NCBI GenBank assembly: GCA_900473205.1
Contig: UCLB01000010.1
Span: 40,675 to 104,674, forward strand
DNA length: 64,000 nt
From: Hyphomicrobiales bacterium
GTDB lineage: Bacteria > Pseudomonadota > Alphaproteobacteria > Rhizobiales > Rhizobiaceae
Direction of reading: 5' to 3'
Below are positions 55,281 through 64,000 of this stretch, in pieces. The notes below the pieces were generated by a model that was not told where the DNA came from, did no database searches, and saw nothing but the letters and a program-made list of their open reading frames with translations. The position numbers and the translations under genes are program-made. Position 1 is the stretch's first letter, and every line of letters begins with the position of its first letter.

Positions 55281-56192
55281 TCAGAGGCTTGCGAAGTCTT
55301 TCGGCACAATGACCTTTAGTTCGCCCGCATGAATTTTCAGCGTCACATCACGCTTCATCGGCAGCAATTCACCGTCCATCACGCATTTCACGTCATGACG
55401 GCTCTTGGGAAAATGCAGCTCCGCCTCCGGCACCGCCATAGCCGTCACGGCGGCATTTTCCTTCAGCTTGCCGCGCAGAATATCGATCGCCAGCCCCGTC
55501 ACGCCGGATGGCGTCAACGCATCGGCAATGTAGAGGCCGAGATGGCCGCGCGTGATGTCGTCGGCCACCAGAAGCGGGCTTTGGCCAAACTCGTTGTTGG
55601 AAGCGGAAATGGCGCAGACGCGTCGATGCTCGGTCTTGCCGTCAACGGTGAATTCCATATCGAAGACAGGCGGATTGAAGACCACGCCGATGGCAGCGCG
55701 AATATTCGCGCGTATCTTGCCCAGACGGGACGCATATTCCATCTTGTCGCGATACCGCACCATGCGGGCATGGAGACCAGCGGAAAACTGGTGCACGAAA
55801 GGCCGCCCGTTGGCGCTGGCAATGTCCACATTCTGCACATGCCCCTCGGCCAGCGTATCCACCGCCTGCCATATGTCGAGCGGCAGTTTCAGGGAGCGGG
55901 CGAAGAGGTTCATCGTGCCGGCTGGCACCACGCCGAGAGCTATACCGTGCTTCCAGGCAATACCGGCAGCAGCGGAAATCGTGCCATCACCGCCACCCGC
56001 AATCAGGCCGTCCAGCCCCTTGTCGTCGGCAGTGCGCTCCATTTCCGCGACAATATCCTTGCCGGAGACGAGACGGCACTCGATGTCATGCCCCGCATTC
56101 TTGAAAACCGTCTGAGCATGCTCGCAATAAGCGTCCATGTCGGTGGTTTTGAAGGTACCGCCATCGCGGTTTAAAATCGCCACCAGCTTCAT
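55281..56192 (-). CDS. Diacylglycerol kinase-family lipid kinase
   Basis: 303 aa. The DAGK catalytic domain has IAGGGDGTISAAAG (nucleotide loop), GVVPAGTMNLFARSL and FVHQFSAGLHARMV; the C-terminal beta domain ends with VKCVMDGELLPMKRDV. It probably phosphorylates a lipid (diacylglycerol, sphingosine-like). Length matches YegS/DgkB-like kinases. Monocistronic. Confidence 0.92.
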   Translation of the reverse strand: MKLVAILNRDGGTFKTTDMDAYCEHAQTVFKNAGHDIECRLVSGKDIVAEMERTADDKGLDGLIAGGGDGTISAAAGIAWKHGIALGVVPAGTMNLFARSLKLPLDIWQAVDTLAEGHVQNVDIASANGRPFVHQFSAGLHARMVRYRDKMEYASRLGKIRANIRAAIGVVFNPPVFDMEFTVDGKTEHRRVCAISASNNEFGQSPLLVADDITRGHLGLYIADALTPSGVTGLAIDILRGKLKENAAVTAMAVPEAELHFPKSRHDVKCVMDGELLPMKRDVTLKIHAGELKVIVPKDFASL

Positions 56193-56334
56193 TGCTTATC
56201 AGCCCCTGTTACACGCAAAGCGCGACCCTAAATGAAATAAAATGATTTCCGTTCCAAACACCTTTGCGTGAGCCGCACAATTTGCAGAATCAGATACTAC
56301 CGCGACGCACAATTTGATGATATGCGTGGGATAA

Positions 56335-56402
56335 GGTCATTTTAGTGACCAACACTTCCAGTCAGGGCAGGCCGAAATCTTTCGGTCTTGCCCTTTTTTT
56401 CT
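56335..56402 (+). ncRNA. Leader RNA with terminator upstream of MFS gene
   Basis: Hairpin GGTCA-TTTTAG-TGACC (56335-56350) followed by GGGCAGGCCGAAA / TTTCGGTCTTGCCC (56365-56394) and seven T. A plus-strand terminator with no plus-strand gene upstream implies either a short terminated RNA or transcription attenuation of the MFS gene. An open frame reads through it from 56345, which explains the longer annotated start but is unlikely to be translated. Confidence 0.6.
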
Positions 56403-56425
56403 TCGTACTCTTCGCAGAAATCATG

Positions 56426-57670
56426 ACCCACACACATCTCTCCGAAAACCGCCCTGATGCGGAAGCCGAAGCCGTTGCGGCTTTGCCTGCGGCAGCGCTC
56501 ACACCCCTGTCCATCGCCCTTATCGAACTGGCGCTTGCCGCTGGTGGTTTTGGCATCGGCACGGGTGAATTCGCCATTATGGGCCTGTTGCCGGAAGTCG
56601 CGACGACCTATGGCGTCACTGTTCCGCAGGCGGGTTATGTGATTGCGGCTTACGCAATCGGCGTCGTCATCGGCGCACCCATCATTGCCGTACTGGCTGC
56701 ACGCATGACACGGCGCGTGCTTCTGCTGGCGCTGATGGGGCTGTTTGCGGCTGGCAATATTCTCAGCGCCATCGCGCCTGACTTCGCCACCTTCACGGCG
56801 CTGCGCTTCATCACCGGCCTGCCGCATGGTGCGTACTTTGGCGTCGCGGCACTGGTTGCCGCCTCCATGGCGCCCATCCATAAGCGCGCCCGCGCCGTTG
56901 GCCGTGTCATGCTGGGGCTGACTATCGCCACCCTTCTCGGCACGCCGCTTGCCACTTTCTTCGGCCAGATGTTCTCATGGCGCGCAGCTTTCATGATGGT
57001 CGGCGGCATCGCACTTCTGACGGTTGCCCTGCTGTGGTTCTTCCAGCCGCGAGACAAGGTGCAGGAAGGTGCCAGCATCTGGCGTGAACTCGGGGCCTTC
57101 AGGCGCGTGCAGGTCTGGCTGACGCTTGCCGTCGCCTCCGTCGGTTTCGGCGGCATGTTTGCCGTCTTCAGCTACATCGCCAAGACCACGACAGATGTTG
57201 CCATGATGCCGGTTTCGACCGTTTCCATGGTTCTGGCACTCTTCGGCATCGGCATGAATGTCGGCAATGTCGTCGGCTCGCGCATGGCAGATTACTCTCT
57301 CAATGGCACGATTGGCGGCATGCTGGCCTTCAACGTAGTGTTGATGGCGCTCTTCGGCCTCACCGCCCATAACCCTTACATGCTGTGCCTGTGCGTCTTC
57401 CTCATCGGCTGCGGCTTTGCCGCCTGCCCTGCTGTCCAGACACGCCTGATGGATGTCGCCGCCGACGCGCAGACGCTTGCCGCTGCCTCCAACCACTCGG
57501 CCTTCAACATCGCCAACGCGCTCGGCGCATGGCTGGGCGGTGTCGTCATCGCCATGGGCTATGGCTATGCCTCGACCGGCTACATCGGCGCGGTTCTGTC
57601 GCTCGGCGGTCTCGTGGTTTTTGCTTTTGCGGTAGCGCTAGAACGGCGCGAGAAGGCTCTCGCCCAATAG
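56426..57670 (+). CDS. MFS drug/sugar efflux transporter
   Basis: 414 aa, 12 hydrophobic segments of the DHA1 type (AraJ/YdhP-like). GIGTGEFAIMGLLPEVATTY is the motif of this group, followed by the loop ARMTRRVLL and GLPHGAYFGVAALVAASMAP. ATG 56426 is preferred over GTG 56345, since the latter reads through a terminator hairpin. Substrate unknown. Confidence 0.88.
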   Translation, partial: THTHLSENRPDAEAEAVAALPAAALTPLSIALIELALAAGGFGIGTGEFAIMGLLPEVATTYGVTVPQAGYVIAAYAIGVVIGAPIIAVLAARMTRRVLLLALMGLFAAGNILSAIAPDFATFTALRFITGLPHGAYFGVAALVAASMAPIHKRARAVGRVMLGLTIATLLGTPLATFFGQMFSWRAAFMMVGGIALLTVALLWFFQPRDKVQEGASIWRELGAFRRVQVWLTLAVASVGFGGMFAVFSYIAKTTTDVAMMPVSTVSMVLALFGIGMNVGNVVGSRMADYSLNGTIGGMLAFNVVLMALFGLTAHNPYMLCLCVFLIGCGFAACPAVQTRLMDVAADAQTLAAASNHSAFNIANALGAWLGGVVIAMGYGYASTGYIGAVLSLGGLVVFAFAVALERREKALAQ

Positions 57671-57741
57671 GCCTTGGGTGGCAGCACGCCCCTTTATTCC
57701 TGTCCACGGATAACGTCCGAGGGCAGGAAGCTTTTCAAGCT

Positions 57742-58353
57742 TCAGCGGCTGCCTCTCTCCACCATTCCAACAATCGTCGCAAACAATTCGTCGGTTGCCT
57801 CTTCCGAGGTTATGTCACCATTGGTGGCGGCGTTTGACAGCGCCTCGGCCGCACCGAGCATCCCCCATAGAGCTGCCGACGAAATCGCGCCTTCTCCTGC
57901 GAAGGGAGCCAGCAGCCCTCTGCATTTTCCGAGAAATCCCTGTTCGTACTGCTTCTTGATGATGGCAAGTTCGGGAGAACCCGCAAGGGCCGCGACGATG
58001 CCCGGTATTTCTCGCCCCTGCCGGGACACGCAGTTGACATAGGACGAGGCGATGACCGTGGCGATATCGGCCAATCGCGCCTCGCAGGCCCGCAAGGCAT
58101 CGTCCATGATCGCGGTCTGGTTGGCGTCGAATTCCTGATAAAGCTGCGCCAGAAGCCCTTCCCGGCTGCCGAACTGATCGTACACGACGGGCTTCGTAAC
58201 GCCCGCTTTTTCCGAGAGACGCCCAAGCGTCAGGGCATCGGCCCCTTCGTCATGAATCAGCTTCCAGGCCACGTCCATCAATTGCCGGTGCCTCTGCTCC
58301 CGCGTCAGGCGTATGCGACGTGCTGGTTCTTCTGGTTGTTTGCTGCTTGACAT
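57742..58353 (-). CDS. TetR family transcriptional regulator
   Basis: 203 aa. N-terminal HTH in ADALTLGRLSEKAGVTKPVVYDQFGSR; the C-terminal ligand domain is of TetR length. It is divergent from the flavoprotein gene, 78 bases apart, and a long dyad lies between, so it probably represses the flavoprotein and itself. Confidence 0.93.
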   Translation of the reverse strand: MSSSKQPEEPARRIRLTREQRHRQLMDVAWKLIHDEGADALTLGRLSEKAGVTKPVVYDQFGSREGLLAQLYQEFDANQTAIMDDALRACEARLADIATVIASSYVNCVSRQGREIPGIVAALAGSPELAIIKKQYEQGFLGKCRGLLAPFAGEGAISSAALWGMLGAAEALSNAATNGDITSEEATDELFATIVGMVERGSR

Positions 58354-58356
58354 CCA

Positions 58357-58391
58357 CTATATACCATTAGTAACTTACTATCAGTATATAG
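58357..58391. promoter_or_regulatory. Operator dyad for the TetR regulator
   Basis: Nested palindromes sharing one centre at 58374: CTATATAC (58357-58364) / GTATATAG (58384-58391) and TAGTAA-C-TTACTA (58368-58380). Confidence 0.8.
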
Positions 58392-58431
58392 CTCGGACGG
58401 CCCGTTCGCAATCATCAAAGAAAGTTCTCCC

Positions 58432-59022
58432 ATGCATGCCATCATCGTCACCTCGCACCCAAATCCCGGCTCATTGACGCAAGCCGTCGCAGCGCGCATT
58501 GCAGACGGCATCGCCGGTTCGGCAGGCGGGCATTCTCATGAGTTCGCAGATCTCGCAGCCGAAGCGTTCGACCCTCGCTACACGCAGGATGATATCGCGC
58601 TGATGCTCGGACAGGCCGAACCCACTGCTGATGTTACCGCCGAACATGCCCGGCTGGATCGTGCCGACGCGCTCATCATCGTTTATCCCGTTTACTGGTG
58701 GTCGATGCCTGCGCAATTGAAGGGCTGGATTGATCGCGTGTTCACGAATGGCTGGGCCTACTCCGACAATGGCGACGGCAAGATCATCAAGAGGCTTGGC
58801 GAACTGAAGGTGCATCTGGTCGCCATTGGCGGTGCCGATATGCGCACCTACGCACGCCACGGTTATTTCGGCGCTATGCGAACGCAGATCGATCATGGGA
58901 TATTCGATTACTGCGGCGCGAAGGTCATAACCTCGGAACTCATGGTTCCTGATCAAGCCAATGATTTCACACATCATCTCAATACTGCCCATGCTCTTGG
59001 CCGCAAGATATTTCCTGCGTAA
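58432..59022 (+). CDS. NAD(P)H-dependent flavodoxin-fold oxidoreductase (quinone reductase-like)
   Basis: 196 aa. Starts MHAIIVTSHPNPGSLTQAVA, FMN-binding loop; PVYWWSMPAQLKGWIDRVF is the diagnostic motif of the Flavodoxin_2 family (KefF, MdaB, NQO1). Likely two-electron reduction of quinones, controlled by the divergent TetR protein. Confidence 0.92.
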   Translation: MHAIIVTSHPNPGSLTQAVAARIADGIAGSAGGHSHEFADLAAEAFDPRYTQDDIALMLGQAEPTADVTAEHARLDRADALIIVYPVYWWSMPAQLKGWIDRVFTNGWAYSDNGDGKIIKRLGELKVHLVAIGGADMRTYARHGYFGAMRTQIDHGIFDYCGAKVITSELMVPDQANDFTHHLNTAHALGRKIFPA

Positions 59023-59316
59023 CTGCTGCGCTTAATCTCATGAATGAGGGTGCAAATTCAGCGCCCCATTCACCACAAACCAGCATTGCCAAAATTTCAT
59101 ATTTGGCCCGCTTGACTAAGCGCAGATTCAGGCGCACCACATGAGTTACGCGCAACCTTTCGGGTTGGCGCGGATATCCACGGAGCATCGTTTGATGTCT
59201 AGCGACAGTAGTAGTCGATTGCCTTTGCCGAGACCGGCGATACGTGCCCTGATCTGACTCCTGTCGGCTCACCACGTTCCGCCGAGATCGGCGGATCGAC
59301 TCGAAGGTGAGCAATC
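59023..59316 (+). promoter_or_regulatory. Structured leader of mgtE
   Basis: Some 290 bases with several hairpins: CGCGCAACC / GGTT-G-GCGCG (59149-59172), CATC-GTTT-GATG (59187-59199) and CCGCCGA-GA-TCGGCGG (59279-59294) 22 bases before the ATG. No known riboswitch consensus was recognised, but the length and structure before a Mg transporter gene suggest regulation. Confidence 0.5.
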
Positions 59317-60687
59317 ATGAACTTTCACAACCTCTCCCAAAGAGCCGGCAAAGCTGCACGTCTTTTCAGCAGCAGCATTGGCCCCACCACCATTGCAGAA
59401 CGCGTCGACCAGTTGAACACGCTCGACGTGCCTGATGCCGTCGATGCATTGCTGAAGATGCCCCAGGCAAAGGCCGTTGCCGTTCTGGACCGTCCGGAAC
59501 TGCACCACGCCGCAGAGATCGTCGCCCATATTCCACTGGAACAGGCTGCCCGCTTCGTCAACCTCATGTCCGACGACCGCGTGGCAGACGTCATGGCCGA
59601 GATGGACGACGAGCCCCGCGCAAAGCTGTTTTCGCGGCTGGACCGCGCAACGGCCACGGCCATTCAGCACCTGATGACCTATCCGCCCCGCACGGCTGGC
59701 TCCATGATGACCACGGAGTTCGTCAGCGTGCCGGATCGCTGGACGGTGGAGCAGACCCTTGCGCATATCCGCATCGTCGAGCGGTCACGCGAAACGGTCT
59801 ATGCCATCTATGTGCTGGCCGAAGACGGAACGCTGACCAAGGTCGTCACCCTGCGCAGCCTCGTCACGGGCGAACCCTCCGCATCCATCCTCACGGTCGC
59901 ATCCAAGGAAGGCATCACCTATGCCGATCCGCTGATGTCGCAGGAGGATGTTGCCCGCCTTATCCGCAAGCATGACCTTCTGGCCATTCCTGTGGTGGAT
60001 GAGCACGCCCATATTCTCGGCATCGTCACCGTAGATGACGTCATCGACACCATGATTGCCGATACGACGGAAGACGCCCACAAATTCGGTGGTATGGAAG
60101 CACTCGGCAAGCCGTATATGACGATGGGCTTTGCCGACATGATCCGCAAACGCGCCGGCTGGCTGTCCGCCCTCTTCCTCGGGGAAATGCTGACGGCCAG
60201 CGCCATGCAGCATTTCGAAGGAGAGCTGGAAAAGGCCGTGGTGCTGACGCTGTTCATCCCGCTTATCATGTCCTCGGGCGGCAACTCCGGTTCGCAGGCC
60301 ACATCGCTCATCATCCGGGCGCTCGCGCTGGGCGAACTGAAGCTGTCGGACTGGTGGCGGGTGCTGCTGCGTGAACTGCCAACAGGCCTGACGCTGGGCG
60401 CCATCCTCGGCGCCATCGGCTTCTTGCGGTTGACTGTTTGGCAGCAGGCCGGTTTCTATGATTACGGCGAACATTGGCTGCTGGTCGGCTTCACCGTCTT
60501 CTCGGCCCTCGTCGGCATTGTCACCTTCGGCTCGCTGGCAGGCTCCATGCTGCCCTTCATCCTGCAGCGCCTGCGTCTAGACCCCGCCAGCGCATCAGCA
60601 CCCTTCGTGGCAACGCTGGTCGATGTCACCGGCCTCGTTATCTACTTCTCGGTCGCGCTGCTGATCCTGAGCGGAACGCTGCTGTAA
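59317..60687 (+). CDS. mgtE: Magnesium transporter MgtE
   Basis: 456 aa. An N-terminal MgtE_N superhelix (about 35-130, KMPQAKAVAVLDRPE..), two CBS domains (about 135-260: VVDEHAHILGIVTVDDVID), a connecting helix and five C-terminal transmembrane segments with the pore motif FIPLIMSSGGNSGSQA. Mg-gated channel of the inner membrane. AAGGTGAG precedes the ATG. The long leader may be regulatory. Confidence 0.95.
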   Translation: MNFHNLSQRAGKAARLFSSSIGPTTIAERVDQLNTLDVPDAVDALLKMPQAKAVAVLDRPELHHAAEIVAHIPLEQAARFVNLMSDDRVADVMAEMDDEPRAKLFSRLDRATATAIQHLMTYPPRTAGSMMTTEFVSVPDRWTVEQTLAHIRIVERSRETVYAIYVLAEDGTLTKVVTLRSLVTGEPSASILTVASKEGITYADPLMSQEDVARLIRKHDLLAIPVVDEHAHILGIVTVDDVIDTMIADTTEDAHKFGGMEALGKPYMTMGFADMIRKRAGWLSALFLGEMLTASAMQHFEGELEKAVVLTLFIPLIMSSGGNSGSQATSLIIRALALGELKLSDWWRVLLRELPTGLTLGAILGAIGFLRLTVWQQAGFYDYGEHWLLVGFTVFSALVGIVTFGSLAGSMLPFILQRLRLDPASASAPFVATLVDVTGLVIYFSVALLILSGTLL

Positions 60688-60808
60688 GCAACACCTTTCC
60701 AAAAACCGGTCGCATCGCATTTGCGGCCGGTTACCTCTTGCCCTTGCCTTGTCTTTTCAAAAGCTTGTAACCTTGCGTTGCGACGATGATTCAAACAAGG
60801 ACCGGCCT

Positions 60809-61261
60809 TTGCAAATCTCCAATCTTCGACACTACCCGGCATTTGCAGACACGATAGCACATCGCGGCTGGCACGCATGGTGGACGGAAAGCGGCGTCCC
60901 AATCGAAAATTACCGCGCCCACCTCAACCCTATGCTTGAAAAAGACGGCATCCCCGCAGCACTCGTCGCCCATGACGACGACCGCTACATCGGTTCCGCC
61001 CTCATCATCGAAAACGACCTGGATGAGCGCCCCGACTACGCCCCATGGATCGCAGCCCTCTGGGTGGAGCCGGATTTCCGACGCCAGGGCATCGCCGCAC
61101 AACTGATCACCCGCAGCCGCGCGCACATCGCCCAACTCGGCCACGACACCTGCTACCTCTGCGCAACCGCAGACAAGCGTCCCTATTATCTAAAACAAGG
61201 TTTTACGCTTCTGGAAGAGGATGTGGCGGGTTTGGATGTGTTCAGTATTTCGAGCGTTTGA
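60809..61261 (+). CDS. GNAT family N-acetyltransferase
   Basis: 150 aa. TTG start at 60809 with AAGGA upstream; an ATG-less longer frame from 60749 is less likely. The acetyl-CoA loop is in LWVEPDFRRQGIAAQLITRS, followed by the family's CYLCATADKRPYYLKQGF. Substrate unknown. Confidence 0.88.
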   Translation: MQISNLRHYPAFADTIAHRGWHAWWTESGVPIENYRAHLNPMLEKDGIPAALVAHDDDRYIGSALIIENDLDERPDYAPWIAALWVEPDFRRQGIAAQLITRSRAHIAQLGHDTCYLCATADKRPYYLKQGFTLLEEDVAGLDVFSISSV

Positions 61262-61263
61262 GG

Positions 61264-61290
61264 GTCATGCCGACTGCACGTCGGCATGAC
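61264..61290. terminator. Bidirectional hairpin GNAT / uppP
   Basis: Perfect 11-bp stem GTCATGCCGAC / GTCGGCATGAC with a 5-base loop between two convergent genes. Confidence 0.65.
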
Positions 61291-61318
61291 GAGAGACATG
61301 ATCTTCTGAAGCTTAGCC

Positions 61319-62155
61319 TTACGCTGCGCTGATCGTACCCGTGCCCAGCAGCACCAGAAGCACCACGCCCAGCACCACACGGTACCAGACAAACGGCATA
61401 TAGCTTTTGGTCGAGACGAGCTTCAGGAAGACGACGATGACTGCGTATCCGACGATGAAGGATATCAGCGTTGCCAGTGCCGTCTGGCCCCAGCCGACCG
61501 GGTTGACCTGACCGATGCTCTTGTAAAGCTGGTAAAAGCCGGAGCCAAAGACGGCAGGAACGGCGAGGAGGAAGGAATAGCGTGCCGCTGCCTCGCGGGT
61601 GTAACCCAGCAGCAAGCCTGCCGTAATCGTCCCTCCGGAGCGGGAAACGCCGGGGATCAGCGCCATGGCCTGTGCGAAGCCGAACAATATGCCATCGCGC
61701 CAGATGAGCTTGTTCAGCGGGTACTTCTTCTTGCCGATTTTATCAGCGTAACCGAGGATGATACCGAAGACGATTAGCATGACGGCAGTGATGTAGAGGT
61801 TGCGCAGCGATGTTTCGATGGCATCCTTGAACAGCAGGCCCAAGAGCACGATCGGTATCGAGCCGATAATGATGAGCCAGCCCATGCGCGCATCTGCCGG
61901 ATCGAAAGTGCCACCGAGGCGCAGGTTCTGGCGAAGCCATGCCATGGCAATGCGCATGATATCGGACCAGAAATAGACCAGAACCGCCAGTTCGGTGCCG
62001 ATCTGAATAATGGCGGTGAAGGCGGCGCCCGGGTCTTCACCCGTTCCCAGAAACTCTCCGGCAATGCGCAGATGCGCACTGGAGGAAATTGGCAAAAATT
62101 CCGTAAGACCTTGAATAAAACCGAGAATCGCGGCCTCGATCCAACCAATACCCAT
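61319..62155 (-). CDS. uppP: Undecaprenyl-diphosphatase UppP (BacA)
   Basis: 278-aa membrane enzyme dephosphorylating undecaprenyl diphosphate for cell-wall lipid recycling (EC 3.6.1.27); it also confers bacitracin tolerance. The catalytic motifs are [18 protein letters not shown] (E-rich) and [12 protein letters not shown] (PGxSRSxxT). Some eight hydrophobic helices. Full length. Confidence 0.96.
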   Translation of the reverse strand: MGIGWIEAAILGFIQGLTEFLPISSSAHLRIAGEFLGTGEDPGAAFTAIIQIGTELAVLVYFWSDIMRIAMAWLRQNLRLGGTFDPADARMGWLIIIGSIPIVLLGLLFKDAIETSLRNLYITAVMLIVFGIILGYADKIGKKKYPLNKLIWRDGILFGFAQAMALIPGVSRSGGTITAGLLLGYTREAAARYSFLLAVPAVFGSGFYQLYKSIGQVNPVGWGQTALATLISFIVGYAVIVVFLKLVSTKSYMPFVWYRVVLGVVLLVLLGTGTISAA

Positions 62156-62277
62156 GCTTGTCGTCCCTGACTGAGAATCACTGCCGCGACGCTATGAAGC
62201 AATCCGGGCAGATCAATGTTGCACTGCGGAAATTTTGAAAGAATCGAACGCACGAAAACGATGGTCAGTATGCCGGA

Positions 62278-62679
62278 TTATTCTGCGGCCTCCAGTGGCC
62301 TGATCAAATCCGCCGGGGAAACCACGCGTTTTTCGCCGTCCTTGCAGATCACATGCGTCTCGCCCCACGACTTCAACGCGACGATGACAGGCTGCATGCT
62401 GCGCCCGAGCGGCGTCAGGTCATAATCAACGCGCGGCGGCACCACGGCAAAGACCTTGCGGGAAATCAGCCCCGCCTCTTCCAGCTCGCGCAGCTGCTTG
62501 GTCAACATGCGCTGGGTGACGCTGGGAATGTGGCGGCGCAGCTCGTTGAAACGCAGTGTACCCTCATTCATCAGGTGATAGAGGATAACGCCCTTCCATT
62601 TCCCATCCAGAAAACTCAGCGTGGATTCCACCGGACAGCCAGGAAAATTACCGGTCAATTTGGCGCGCGGACGGGACAT
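62278..62679 (-). CDS. HxlR family transcriptional regulator
   Basis: 133 aa. N-terminal CPVESTLSFLDGKWKGVILYHL carries the conserved cysteine of HxlR proteins, then the winged HTH FNELRRHIPSVTQRMLTKQL. It is divergent from the quinone-reductase gene, which such regulators often control under electrophile or redox stress. Confidence 0.93.
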   Translation of the reverse strand: MSRPRAKLTGNFPGCPVESTLSFLDGKWKGVILYHLMNEGTLRFNELRRHIPSVTQRMLTKQLRELEEAGLISRKVFAVVPPRVDYDLTPLGRSMQPVIVALKSWGETHVICKDGEKRVVSPADLIRPLEAAE

Positions 62680-62695
62680 CACAGTATCCTTTTTG

Positions 62696-62753
62696 TGCGT
62701 ATATACACAATATGTGCATTCTTGCGGTGTTTGCTCATCTCTATCAAATAGAG
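62696..62753. promoter_or_regulatory. Divergent operator region HxlR / quinone reductase
   Basis: Two dyad-like elements: an imperfect TGCGTATATACACAATATGTGCA (62696-62718) and CTCTAT-CAA-ATAGAG (62739-62753). Either could be the regulator's site. Confidence 0.5.
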
Positions 62754-62783
62754 GTCAACGCAACAAGCAAAGGAGAAAACGCC

Positions 62784-63800
62784 ATGCGTGCTATCGGTTA
62801 CAAAAGCGCAAAACCCATTACGGATTCAGATGGGCTTGTTGACCTCGATGTGCCCGTGCCAGAAGCCAAGGGTCATGATCTCTTGGTCGAGGTGAAGGCC
62901 GTGTCGGTCAACCCCGTCGATACCAAGGTGCGCCGCAACCAGCCGCCGGAACAGGGTCAGGCCCGCATTCTGGGCTTCGATGCTGCTGGCATCGTCAAGT
63001 CCGTCGGCGAAGGCGTCACCCTGTTCAAGCCGGGCGATGAGGTATTTTACGCAGGTGCCATCAACCGCCCCGGTTCCAACAGCGAATTCCATCTGGTGGA
63101 TGAGCGCATCGTTGGCAGGAAGCCCAAAAGCCTCAGCTTCGAAGAAGCCGCCGCCCTGCCGCTCACCGCCATCACAGCCTATGAGGCGTTGTTTGACCGG
63201 CTGAAGGTGAAAGACCCCGTCGCCGGTGGCGCCAATGCCATCCTCATCATCGGCGGCGCAGGCGGCGTCGGCTCCATCGCCATCCAGTTTGCCCGGCAAT
63301 TGACCGACCTCACCGTCATCGCCACCGCGTCGCGCCCGGAAACCAAGGAATGGGCCAAGTCACTCGGCGCGCACCATGTCATCGACCACAGCCAGCCGCT
63401 CGCCCCACAGGTCGAAGCGCTGGGCCTCGGCGCACCCGCTTTCGTCTTCTCCACCACCCAAAGCGACCTCCACGCCGCCGACAGCGTCGCCCTCATCGCC
63501 CCGCAAGGCCGCTTCTGCCTGATCGATGATCCCGCAGGCGGCTTCGATGCGATGCCGTTCAAGCGCAAGGCGATCTCCATCCACTGGGAAATGATGTTCG
63601 CCCGCCCGGTTTTTGAGACCGCAGATATTCTGGAACAGCACAATTTGCTGAACCACGTTTCGGAACTGGTGGATGCGGGCCAGATCAAGACAACGCTGAC
63701 GGATGTCTTTGGCACGATCAGCGCGGCCAATCTTATGAAGGCGCATGCTTTGATTGAGAGTGGTACTGCGAGGGGGAAGATTGTTTTAGCGGGGTTTTGA
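62784..63800 (+). CDS. Zinc-type alcohol dehydrogenase-like / NADPH quinone oxidoreductase
   Basis: 338-aa MDR superfamily member. GroES-like N-terminal half with DAAGIVKSVGEGVTLFKPGDEV, NADPH Rossmann motif IIGGAGGVGSIAIQFARQL (about 150-170). No structural zinc cysteine cluster is seen, so it is closer to quinone reductases (QOR). ATG 62784 follows AAAGGAG; the frame upstream to 62712 lacks support. Divergent from the HxlR gene. Confidence 0.92.
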   Translation: MRAIGYKSAKPITDSDGLVDLDVPVPEAKGHDLLVEVKAVSVNPVDTKVRRNQPPEQGQARILGFDAAGIVKSVGEGVTLFKPGDEVFYAGAINRPGSNSEFHLVDERIVGRKPKSLSFEEAAALPLTAITAYEALFDRLKVKDPVAGGANAILIIGGAGGVGSIAIQFARQLTDLTVIATASRPETKEWAKSLGAHHVIDHSQPLAPQVEALGLGAPAFVFSTTQSDLHAADSVALIAPQGRFCLIDDPAGGFDAMPFKRKAISIHWEMMFARPVFETADILEQHNLLNHVSELVDAGQIKTTLTDVFGTISAANLMKAHALIESGTARGKIVLAGF

Positions 63801-63837
63801 TGGCGGAGACGTCATGAGCGGTTGAGATTGCCGCTTA

Positions 63838-64000
63838 CCCCCCTCTGCCTTGCCAGGCATCTCCCCCTCAAGGGGGGAGATCGACTCGCGGCAAGCTCCA
63901 GCCCACCTTGACGCTTTGACTACTGAGGCCGGTGATGACGTTGCGGAGAACCAAGGAGCGTGCGCCCAGCCAATCTCCCCCCTTGTGGGGGAGATGTCCG
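63838..64000. repeat. RIME-like palindromic repeat, cut by the window end
   Basis: Two hairpins ATCTCCCCC / GGGGGAGAT (63859-63881 and 63973-63995) with flanking CCTCTGCCTTGCCAGGC on the left. This C/G-rich 'CATCTCCCCCTCAAGGGGG' type is the rhizobial intergenic mosaic element. The matching right arm is beyond the window. Confidence 0.75.

Noticed and set aside
59023..59316. M-box (ykoK) Mg riboswitch
   Set aside because: I could not find the conserved M-box blocks; only generic hairpins are visible.

Overview
The window reads as chromosomal DNA of a Rhizobiales bacterium, most likely Agrobacterium/Rhizobium. The signs are RopA-type tandem porins (Porin_2 family), an HWE-class histidine kinase, EcfG-type general-stress promoters (GGAAC-N16-CGTT), a Tat-exported PhoX phosphatase behind a Pho box, many small conserved alphaproteobacterial proteins, and a RIME-like palindromic repeat at the right edge. 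This assignment is inference from gene content and style, not from a database match.

Layout. 1-12.7 kb is core: a NYN-domain protein, a cytosolic globin-coupled chemoreceptor, a GAF/PAS/GAF HWE kinase, smpB and dapA, a soluble lytic transglycosylase, two tandem porins, a stress-promoter lipoprotein and an intact tRNA-Ser(GCT). 12.75-33.9 kb is an integrated island. It starts at the tRNA with a large serine recombinase whose reading frame runs antisense through the whole tRNA. It then carries stacked defence-like modules: an ATPase+HNH pair (Septu-like); a PRTase/wHTH gene, a structured non-coding RNA and a reverse transcriptase (a retron, best matching Type III); a PHP-SMC ATPase (TrlF-like); a NaeI-like Type IIE restriction-modification pair; a three-gene operon of a small unknown protein, a calcineurin-like phosphoesterase and a soluble FtsH-like AAA+/M41 protease; two HTH regulators; and a STAND-like ATPase. 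Remnants of an IS3-family orfA and of a resolvase lie at its right end. Core sequence resumes at an EcfG promoter near 33,966.

34-64 kb is core again with small accessory patches. It holds a HpcH/HpaI aldolase with a ferredoxin-reductase-like enzyme, a PilZ protein, a HisC-like aminotransferase, phoX, an esterase, amn, vapBC, an ArnC/ArnT-like (rhizobial RgtE/RgtD-like) glycosyltransferase pair opposite a flippase-like protein, an omega-aminotransferase with OsmC, a lipid kinase, an MFS pump behind a leader terminator, a TetR/flavoprotein divergent pair, mgtE, uppP and a HxlR/quinone-reductase divergent pair. The accessory patches are a two-gene toxin-antitoxin-like unit (38.65-39.40 kb) and a frameshifted TIGR04141/DUF6119 gene (44.6-46.4 kb).

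The most rewarding region is 15.4-33.6 kb. The retron has a visible 13-bp perfect msd-type stem enclosing two smaller hairpins just upstream of the RT gene. The phosphoesterase/FtsH-like operon looks like a coherent unit for which I know no named system.
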